NCBI GenBank assembly: GCA_035656655.1
Contig: DASRSE010000334.1
Coordinates: 1 to 15,798, forward strand
Direction of reading: 5' to 3'
Origin: DASRSE01 sp035656655
GTDB lineage: Bacteria; Planctomycetota; Planctomycetia; Pirellulales; DASRSE01
Length of the DNA stretch: 15,798 nt
The position numbers and the translations under genes were made by a program. The notes beneath the pieces were generated by a model, which did no database searches, was not told where the DNA came from, and saw only the letters and a list, made by a program, of their open reading frames with translations. Below are positions 9,301 through 14,309 of this stretch, in pieces. How positions within the stretch are numbered: the stretch's first letter is position 1; each line of letters starts with the position of its first letter.

Positions 9301-9393
9301 GGAATCGGCGGAATCGGCCGCGCGAGGCTCCGATTCCGTGAATTCTGAAAACAGGGGTTGCGAGGAAGACGACTTGTGACGCGCGGCAGCCAT
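6358..9393 (-). CDS. polA: DNA polymerase I
   Basis: DNA polymerase I removes RNA primers and fills gaps in replication and repair. The protein has 1011 residues. Residues 1-110 are a disordered, acidic and Ala/Pro-rich extension. The 5' nuclease (about 113-360) keeps its metal ligands: D120, D170, EADD (220-223), GDKD (244-247) and GDSVDN (291-296). The 3'-5' exonuclease-like domain (about 405-590) keeps its fold but lacks the catalytic acids. The polymerase has motif A DYSQIELR (778-785), motif B RRTAKAVNFGVIYGQS (827-842) and motif C QIHDELILEV (959-968), all intact. I chose ATG 9393, the only ATG that keeps the whole domain; a TTG at 9504 in the same frame is less likely. Phe835 sits at the position that discriminates against dideoxynucleotides. 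Downstream are coaE and rho. Confidence 0.97.
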   Translation of the reverse strand: MAAARHKSSSSQPLFSEFTESEPRAADSADSANRPAPTAAAEPAPNDPLTTDQREISRDTETDPSNAVTDAKTPEKPAPSATVAVEPAVVFSPSSADAAARDEAPGPPPDLRGKTVYVIDSFSLIFQVFHALPEMTNAKGEPVAAVFGFVKDILSLLENRQPDYLFCAYDMPGPTFRDQLVADYKAHRTEMPVDLAPQLGTIRRILDAMGVPVLGVSGYEADDVLATVARVTTEQGGNCILVTGDKDCRQLLSDQVQIFNIRKNTLFDVAALQADWGVTPEQVVDYQALVGDSVDNIKGVPGIGKKTAPELLQHYGSLDALLAAADKIEKKKLRENLIAGREQALLSRELARLNVHTPLNIPWSGGAKANLHPGGAVEHFRECGFRTLAAKWATAPAERLLLTPQETPLEIVTDPLALVAAVEKIRRAGTFSVQVILSHRYARWAEIIGCAILTADNIGYYFALRGDNSDALDPVEALAALRSLFEDEKILKSGHDLKATVIALKNQGIALRGIAFDTLLAGYLLDAGERGHSLAELAKRHLDETAPEDPSPSKALAARFAQVPLAILARYAIETTALIRRLQPILSERMDQAGLTPLFSDVEMPLLEILAELEFLGMKIDVDRLEILSSNYRIRLEELEREIHQDAGGAFNIASPKQLADVLFTRLKLPVVKKTKTGPSTDAEVLEELAKLHPLPARIVEYRQFAKLKNTYVDALPQLVHPVTRRVHASLNQAVAATGRLSGSDPNLQNIPVRTHSGREIRAAFLPGVAGWQLLAADYSQIELRVLAHFSQDAALLAAFARDEDIHTRVASEVFGVAPEGVDADMRRTAKAVNFGVIYGQSPFGLAKALGISQEEAARFIDAYFNGYAGVERFLTQLLADCFRDGFVSTLLGRRRAIRGIRQPDPLAAGAASRNRNLPEREAINTVIQGSAADLIKLAMIHIERRLRRENRQAKLLLQIHDELILEVPPDELPAVGRLVAEEMAQAYPLSVPLKVDLKSGANWAECEPWT

Positions 9394-9522
9394 GATCGTA
9401 CGACCCGTCCAGCCGGCGACGAGGCTGAAAAAAGAGGACCGCCGCGCCCCCGCCAAAGCCGATCGAAAAGGCCAGAGCACAGGGCGCAGACTATTGGCGG
9501 ACAATGACTTATGTACGCTTGT

Positions 9523-9552
9523 ATGCTATCGCCCGTGGGCTCGAATTGTCAA
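9523..9552 (-). promoter_or_regulatory. Probable polA promoter
   Basis: On the minus strand a perfect -35 TTGACA (9552-9547) is followed after 18 bp by TAGCAT (9528-9523), which matches four of six -10 bases. It would start transcription near 9516, about 120 bp before the polA ATG. Confidence 0.5.
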
Positions 9553-9595
9553 GCGCGGAGTCCTCGCACCGCGAGCGCTCGCCGGGCCATTTTCG

Positions 9596-9624
9596 TTGAC
9601 AGTGCTTAGTTGGCCATTTATTAT
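9596..9624 (+). promoter_or_regulatory. Sigma-70-type promoter of the membrane-protein gene
   Basis: A perfect -35 TTGACA (9596-9601), a 17-bp spacer and TATTAT (9619-9624, five of six) make the best housekeeping promoter in the window. Transcription would begin near 9631, leaving a leader of about 145 nt before the ATG at 9776. Confidence 0.7.
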
Positions 9625-9775
9625 CGAAATAGGTTGTCGCCGGGCGCGAATAGTTCGTCGGATTCGACACGATTCGATTCGCACGCCTCGGTAGCCGCTC
9701 TTCTCAATTCGGAACAGCCCCGGTCTTGCCGCTTTTTCCATTCGGTCTCGTCGCCGAGACTCCAGGAGTCGATAT

Positions 9776-11179
9776 ATGGCCGCTCGCGAAAATCAAAGCC
9801 TCCAGATTGCCCTGATTATTTTCGTCATGCTGACGATGATTTTGGCCGTCACGACATATCTCTTTTTTCAGAGCGCCGACAAAAGCGGCAGGGAAGCGGC
9901 TGCCAACCTGGCAAGTCAAACGAAGGCAATCCAAGATGCCGCTGCCATCAGCGTAAACGATGAAGCGCTCAAGAAGATGATGGGATATGCGTCGGATGTC
10001 GGCGTCGACAAGATTCAAGAAGACTTCACCAAGGACATGGCGACCTATGGCTCGACCGTGCCGCAAGCCGAGAACAAGCAATATCGGTTTCTGGTCCCGT
10101 ATTATGTCGCGGCCCTGAACAAGAAATCGGCCGAGTTGGCGGATCTGCAAGACCAAAACAAGGCGCTCAGCACGCAATTGGCGGCGATCACCACCGCCAA
10201 CCAAAACGAAGTGACCGCCTATCACACCAGCGCCGACACCATGACCAAGGACCTCGGCGGCGAACGGACGAAGTTCGCGGCCGACCGCCAAGCCCTGACC
10301 GCCGCCCGCGATCAAATGTCGGGGCTCAAGGATCAGGCGGAAAAAGCCCTCAATGACGCGATCGACGCGAGCCGCAAAAAGGTCGACGAAGTGAACGGCC
10401 TGCTCGTCAAAGCGAACGACCAGATGCGGTCCGCCCTCGAGAACTTCAAGAAGAAGGGGCAAACCGAGTTCGAAATCGCTCAGGGCAAGGTCATTTGGAT
10501 CAACCAGGCGACTCGGACCGTCACGATCAATCTGGGCCAGCAGGACGGCCTGCGGAAACAGATCACCTTCGGAGTGTACGACGGCACCTCGACCAACATC
10601 AACAAGTCGCAGAAAAAAGGCTCGATCGAGGTGATCCAGCTCGATGGCGCGCATAGCGCCCTGTGCCGCATTTTGGACGACGATCTGAAGAATCCGCTGA
10701 TGCCGGGCGATGTCATCTACACACCGGTCTGGCAACCGGGCCATACCGAGCACTTTGCGATGGCCGGATTCTTCGACATCGACGGCGACGGCAAGAGCGA
10801 CCGGCAGCGGATTCACGACATGGTGATTGCCAACGGCGGCGTCGTCGATTCGGAAATGGACGAAAAGGGGAAGATCACCGGTTCGATGGACATCAACACG
10901 AAGTACATCATCATCGGCGAGCGGCCGACCGACAAATCGGATAAGGCGATGCTCGACAATTACACGAAGATGATCGCCAAGGCGACCGATCTCGGCGTGA
11001 CCCAGATTCCGCTGCACAAGTTTCTGAGCTATGTCGGCTACACGCCGGAACGGGCCAACGGCGCCGCGCGAGGAAGCGCGGGGACCTACACCCCTCCGGC
11101 GGACAAGAAAGATGACTTCCGCCCACGCACTCCGCCCGCGGCGGCCGCTGCGGCACCCGATAGCGCGTTTGGCAAATAG
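9776..11179 (+). CDS. Membrane-anchored coiled-coil protein with a BRCT-like C-terminal region
   Basis: I do not recognise a named family. The protein has 467 residues. A single transmembrane helix lies at about 10-31, with a short N-terminus and no cleavage site. An alpha-helical, coiled-coil stretch rich in Ala, Lys, Asp and Gln follows (about 110-228). A small beta-rich region (235-318) contains GKVIWINQATRTVTINLG and ends MPGDVIYTPVW, which recalls barrel domains of FlgT or MreC type. Residues 325-422 resemble a BRCT fold: AMAGFF, an amphipathic helix ending in NGG (353-355), KYIIIGERP (376-384), a Lys-rich helix, DLGV, IPLHKFLSYVGY. A DxDxDGxxD loop (334-342) is inserted after the first strand. 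The C-terminal 45 residues are Pro/Ala-rich. The start is firm, with AGGAG 7 nt upstream of ATG. The gene is monocistronic, and its function is unknown. Confidence 0.85.
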   Translation: MAARENQSLQIALIIFVMLTMILAVTTYLFFQSADKSGREAAANLASQTKAIQDAAAISVNDEALKKMMGYASDVGVDKIQEDFTKDMATYGSTVPQAENKQYRFLVPYYVAALNKKSAELADLQDQNKALSTQLAAITTANQNEVTAYHTSADTMTKDLGGERTKFAADRQALTAARDQMSGLKDQAEKALNDAIDASRKKVDEVNGLLVKANDQMRSALENFKKKGQTEFEIAQGKVIWINQATRTVTINLGQQDGLRKQITFGVYDGTSTNINKSQKKGSIEVIQLDGAHSALCRILDDDLKNPLMPGDVIYTPVWQPGHTEHFAMAGFFDIDGDGKSDRQRIHDMVIANGGVVDSEMDEKGKITGSMDINTKYIIIGERPTDKSDKAMLDNYTKMIAKATDLGVTQIPLHKFLSYVGYTPERANGAARGSAGTYTPPADKKDDFRPRTPPAAAAAAPDSAFGK

Positions 11180-11193
11180 TCGATTCCACGGAT

Positions 11194-11214
11194 CGCGCCG
11201 AGGATTTCGGCGCG
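11194..11214. terminator. Hairpin between the convergent membrane-protein and cheX genes
   Basis: CGCGCCGA (11194-11201), a 5-nt loop and TCGGCGCG (11207-11214) form a perfect 8-bp GC-rich stem, 14 bp after the membrane-protein stop codon and 40 bp from the cheX stop. It is placed like a bidirectional terminator, but neither side has a T-run, so it may only stabilise 3' ends. Confidence 0.45.
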
Positions 11215-11254
11215 GGGCAATCCGGCTCGATAAACCGGCGCCAGAGTCGCGTTC

Positions 11255-11725
11255 TCAGCCGGCGGCGGCGTTCCGGTCGCGTCCGGCATCGTGCTGATAA
11301 ACGGTCACGCATAGCGGCGCTCCGTCGCTCTCGAAGCGCATCGCCATGAGCAATTGGCGTGGTTCGGCGGCCGGCCTCGACTCGGACAGCTCGGAACATT
11401 CCGGCACGGATAAATCGGACGGACCAGGCAAAATGCTTTTCAAGTTGCCGCCGACGATGTTCGTCAATTCGGCGATCGCATCGCGCATGTCGTCGAACGA
11501 CGCGGCTTCGCAATCGTGAGCAAACATGATCTGGGCGGCTTGCTGCGCGAAAACGGGCGAACTCTCGAGGATGACTTCGCCGCGCCATTGGCCGGAAATG
11601 CGCACTCGCCCGGCGAGGCCAGTTTCGATTTCCGCGCCGTCGCGGACCGGCTCGAGCGCCAGATCGAGCACGGCGTGGCAGATGGCTTGAGTTAATTCGA
11701 TGATTTCGGTTTCGCCAAATTGCAT
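11255..11725 (-). CDS. cheX: CheX-type chemotaxis phosphatase
   Basis: CheX and CheC family proteins speed the loss of phosphate from CheY-P. This 156-residue protein has one copy of the active-site signature DxxxExxN: D82, E86 and N89 in DAIAELTNIVGGNLK (82-96), followed by SILPGP, as in CheX. The N-terminus (EIIELTQAICHAVLDLAL) and the ISGQWRGEVIL strand (43-53) also fit. A single signature and a length near 150 favour CheX over CheC (two copies) or FliY (fused to a FliN domain). The last 15 residues are variable. The ATG at 11725 has no Shine-Dalgarno. It is the last gene of the cheY-cheB-cheR-cheX run, 58 bp after cheR, and convergent with the membrane-protein gene. Its place beside CheY supports the phosphatase role. 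Confidence 0.8.
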   Translation of the reverse strand: MQFGETEIIELTQAICHAVLDLALEPVRDGAEIETGLAGRVRISGQWRGEVILESSPVFAQQAAQIMFAHDCEAASFDDMRDAIAELTNIVGGNLKSILPGPSDLSVPECSELSESRPAAEPRQLLMAMRFESDGAPLCVTVYQHDAGRDRNAAAG

Positions 11726-11758
11726 GGGAAGACGTTGGGGGCAAGAGGGGAAAAGATC

Positions 11759-11780
11759 GCCGCGGGCATGAATCCGCGGC
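11759..11780 (-). terminator. Hairpin just after the cheR stop, possible attenuator
   Basis: Arms GCCGCGG (11759-11765) and CCGCGGC (11774-11780) pair perfectly around an 8-nt loop, starting 3 nt past the cheR stop. On the minus strand it is followed by GATCTTTTCCCC, a weak T-run. It might lower cheX expression relative to cheR. Confidence 0.35.
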
Positions 11781-11783
11781 CGC

Positions 11784-12614
11784 TCAACGACCGGCCTGAT
11801 AACAGACGGTTTTCTCGAATTGAATCCGCTGGTAATGATCGTCCAGATTCATCGTGGTTTCGGCGCCGCCTAAAAACAAATAGCCGTCTTTCGCCAGCAA
11901 GCGGCGGATCTTGCCGAGGATTTCTCTTTTCGTCTCGGGCGAAAAATAGATCAGCACGTTCCGCAAGAAAACCAGGTCGCAGACGCCCAGCGGCGGCCAA
12001 GTGCTGATCAAGTTCAACTCGCAAAAGTCAACCATGCGGCGAAGCTCGTCGCTGATCTGCCATTGCAGGCCCCGTTTTTGGAAGTATTTCACCAGCAGCG
12101 CCGCCGGCAATCCGCGATTAATTTCGATTTGGTTATAAAGCCCTTGCTTGGCCTTGGCGAGCACTTGCGACGACAGATCGGTCGCCGTGATCCGGACGTT
12201 CCAATCGCGGAGGGCGGGGAAATGCTCGCGCAAAACCATCGCCAGCGTATAGGGTTCCTGGCCGGTCGAGGCCGCCCCACACCAGATGTTCAAGGTCTTG
12301 GTCGCGGCGCGGGCTTGGATCAGTTCGGGCAGAATCTTAGTCCGCAACGTATCAAACGGATGCTGATCGCGGAAAAAGCTCGTCTCATTGGTCGTCATCG
12401 CCTCGACGACCTGGTGGTGCAAGCCATTGACGGGCTTGGTTTTCAAAGCCGCCACCAAGTCCGACAGCGATGCATAGCCGTGTTGTTTGGCCACGGGCGT
12501 AAGCCGCGACTCGACCAAGTAGGCCTTGGTCGGCTCCAACACGATCGCCGACTTGGTCGCGACCAGGTTCGAGATATAGCGAAACGCTTCGGGATCCAGC
12601 GTAGCAGTACTCAT
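11784..12614 (-). CDS. cheR: Chemotaxis protein methyltransferase CheR
   Basis: CheR transfers methyl groups from S-adenosylmethionine to glutamates of chemoreceptors for adaptation. The protein has 276 residues. The helical N-terminal domain covers about 1-75 and ends in MTTNETSFFRD (73-83), the signature before the catalytic domain. The SAM-binding fold has IWCGAASTGQEPYTLAM (110-126), ITATDLSSQVLAKAKQGLY (142-160), the DLVFLRNVLIYF motif (213-224) and GYLFLGGAET (244-253). There is no C-terminal TPR or NWETF-binding insertion. The ATG at 12614 lies 3 nt after the cheB stop (TAA TCC ATG), which indicates translational coupling. No separate Shine-Dalgarno is seen. Confidence 0.95.
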   Translation of the reverse strand: MSTATLDPEAFRYISNLVATKSAIVLEPTKAYLVESRLTPVAKQHGYASLSDLVAALKTKPVNGLHHQVVEAMTTNETSFFRDQHPFDTLRTKILPELIQARAATKTLNIWCGAASTGQEPYTLAMVLREHFPALRDWNVRITATDLSSQVLAKAKQGLYNQIEINRGLPAALLVKYFQKRGLQWQISDELRRMVDFCELNLISTWPPLGVCDLVFLRNVLIYFSPETKREILGKIRRLLAKDGYLFLGGAETTMNLDDHYQRIQFEKTVCYQAGR

Positions 12615-12617
12615 GGA

Positions 12618-13745
12618 TTATTGTTGCCCACGTGCGGCGACCAGCGAAAAAGAACTAAGTGAATTGCGGCTCTTGCGGACGTCGCGATCGATTTCGATGG
12701 CCAGACGATCCAGCGGCACAATGTTGTCGGCGAGACCCGCGCGCGCGACCGTGCCGGGCATTCCCCAGACGACCGAGCTGGCTTCATCTTGGACGAGGAT
12801 GCGGCCGCCGGCATCGCGAATGCGTTCGCAGCCGCGCAAGCCGTCTTGCCCCATCCCGGTCATGACGACGCCCAGCGTTCGCGCTCCGAAGGTGTCGACG
12901 ACCGACTGAAACAGCACATCGGCGGCGGGCCGGCACGAGTTTTCCGGCGGACCTTGCTGGAGGGCGAGGCTCGCGACGCCGCCTTGCCGACCGACCACCA
13001 GATGAAAATCGCCCGGCGCGATCCAGACCTCGCCGGGATAAAGGACCGCGCCGGCCTCGGCTTCGCGGACCTGCAACGGCGAGATTTTGTCGAGCCGGAG
13101 GGCTAATTGTTTCGTGAAGATCGGCGGCATGTGTTGCACGATTACGATGGGAACCGGAAAATCGGCCGGCAACTGCGGCAGCAATTGCGACAGCGCGTTC
13201 GGCCCGCCGGTTGACACGCCGATTGTCACGATCTCGATCGGCTCGTTCACCTTCCGCGGCTTGGCGTTGGTCTTGTTCTGCGCGGCAAATCGCCGCGACG
13301 GGTCAAGCGGTTGCGTCGGCCACGGCAAGTTTTCGGCAAACGGGCAGAGCGCCCGGATTTTCGGAATCATCTGCTCGCGAATGTTTTGCATTGCCGCGAC
13401 GGCATTGGTCATGTTCGTCGGCTTGCAAACGCAATCGCTGGCGCCGGCCGCCAAGGCGTCCAGCGTCGCATCGGCGCCGCGGGCCGTCAGCATGCTGAAC
13501 ATAATCACCGGAATCCGCGGATACGAGCGGCGAATTTCTTTCAACGTCGCCAAGCCGTCCATCTCCGGCATCTCGAGATCGAGCGTAATCAGGTCCGGAT
13601 TCACCTGCGGGATTTTTTGCAAGGCAATCCGGCCGTTCGACGCGCTGCCCACGATATCCAGCGCCGGCTCCGCGGCCAAGACATCCGCCAACATTTTGCG
13701 GACGACGACCGAGTCATCGACGATGAGGACGCGTATTTTTCGCAT
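12618..13745 (-). CDS. cheB: Chemotaxis response regulator and protein-glutamate methylesterase CheB
   Basis: CheB removes methyl groups from (and can deamidate) receptors when phosphorylated by CheA, opposing CheR. The protein has 375 residues. The receiver domain (about 1-122) has the D10/D11 acid pair, phosphoacceptor D56 in LDLEMPEMDG, S84 and K108. A linker spans about 123-168. The methylesterase domain has the full catalytic set: S178 in GVSTGG, H205 in VQHMPP and D301 in TGMGQDG. The tail (355-375) is variable. ATG 13745 gives MRKIRVLIVDDS, the normal start. A partial ribosome site (GGTGA) lies about 7 nt upstream. It is 76 bp downstream of cheY and coupled to cheR. Confidence 0.96.
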   Translation of the reverse strand: MRKIRVLIVDDSVVVRKMLADVLAAEPALDIVGSASNGRIALQKIPQVNPDLITLDLEMPEMDGLATLKEIRRSYPRIPVIMFSMLTARGADATLDALAAGASDCVCKPTNMTNAVAAMQNIREQMIPKIRALCPFAENLPWPTQPLDPSRRFAAQNKTNAKPRKVNEPIEIVTIGVSTGGPNALSQLLPQLPADFPVPIVIVQHMPPIFTKQLALRLDKISPLQVREAEAGAVLYPGEVWIAPGDFHLVVGRQGGVASLALQQGPPENSCRPAADVLFQSVVDTFGARTLGVVMTGMGQDGLRGCERIRDAGGRILVQDEASSVVWGMPGTVARAGLADNIVPLDRLAIEIDRDVRKSRNSLSSFSLVAARGQQ

Positions 13746-13821
13746 GAGTGAATCACCGCTGCAAGATGGGCCGATTGCCGAATAACTTCCACGCCGAACC
13801 GAGGGCTTTGCCGGGACAAAG

Positions 13822-14187
13822 CTAGAGAATTCCCAACAGGGCGAGCTTGTCTTGAAGGGCTTCTTTTCCGAAGGGCTTCATCACGTATTCATTGGCGCCG
13901 GCATCCAGCGCGGCGGCCACGCGCTCCATTTCCGTTTCCGTGGTAACCATCACCAAGGGGAGCGCGGCAAACCGCGGCTGCGCCCGGACCGCTTTGACGA
14001 AGTCCAAGCCGTTCATTTCCGGCATGTTCCAGTCAACCAGCGCGATGTCCACCGGCGGAGCGCTGGCCAGTTGTTGCAAACCCTCGCGGCCATGTCCCGC
14101 TTCGATCGTTTCCAGGCCGCAGTCGTGCAACATGCTGGCGATGATCCGCCGCATGGCTCGAGAGTCGTCCACGATGAGTGCCCGCAT
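13822..14187 (-). CDS. cheY: Chemotaxis response regulator CheY
   Basis: This is a stand-alone receiver domain of 121 residues, the size of CheY, which takes phosphate from CheA and signals to the flagellar motor or another output. It shows D7/D8, phosphoacceptor D52 in LVDWNMPEMNG, the switch Thr in VMVTTET (79-85) and K104 in VMKPFG (102-107). The start at ATG 14187 is fixed by AAGGA about 8 nt upstream and by the normal MRALIVDDS opening; the longer frame upstream runs through the intergenic spacer. Between it and the receptor gene is a strong terminator, so cheY likely has its own promoter in 14188-14254, although no good -10/-35 is visible there. The next genes are cheB, cheR and cheX. 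Confidence 0.93.
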   Translation of the reverse strand: MRALIVDDSRAMRRIIASMLHDCGLETIEAGHGREGLQQLASAPPVDIALVDWNMPEMNGLDFVKAVRAQPRFAALPLVMVTTETEMERVAAALDAGANEYVMKPFGKEALQDKLALLGIL

Positions 14188-14254
14188 GAGTAAAGTCCTT
14201 CGCTGAAGTCGGCCGAATCGGCACGAGGGGATATCGCCAAGCGCGCGTGAGGCT

Positions 14255-14298
14255 AAAAAAGGCAATCCCGCTCTTGGCTGCGCAGAAAGCGGGATTGC
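14255..14298 (-). terminator. Intrinsic terminator after the chemoreceptor gene
   Basis: On the minus strand GCAATCCCGCT (14298-14288), a 15-nt loop and AGCGGGATTGC (14272-14262) form a perfect 11-bp stem, followed by C and TTTTTT (14260-14255). It starts 12 bp after the receptor stop codon. This is the clearest terminator in the window and separates the receptor from cheY. Confidence 0.93.
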
Positions 14299-14309
14299 GC
14301 ATGTCGTGG

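Larger units (their letters stand above)
9394..9775. other. 382-bp divergent spacer between polA and the membrane-protein gene
   Basis: The spacer carries promoter elements for both directions with their -35 boxes about 43 bp apart (see 9523-9552 and 9596-9624). Short frames that cross it are Arg-rich and unsupported. The remaining part, 9630-9760, would be the leader of the plus-strand gene and shows no recognisable riboswitch. Confidence 0.6.

Noticed and set aside
9394..9504. Longer polymerase I from a TTG at 9504
   Set aside because: The extension would run over the probable promoter region and has no conserved content. ATG 9393 is the more likely start.
9704..11017. Long 437-codon open frame on the minus strand, antisense to the membrane-protein gene
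   Set aside because: It has no ribosome site or recognisable domain and is His/Arg/Val-rich, as expected from the mirror of a GC-rich gene. The plus-strand frame has a promoter, Shine-Dalgarno, membrane helix and domain structure.
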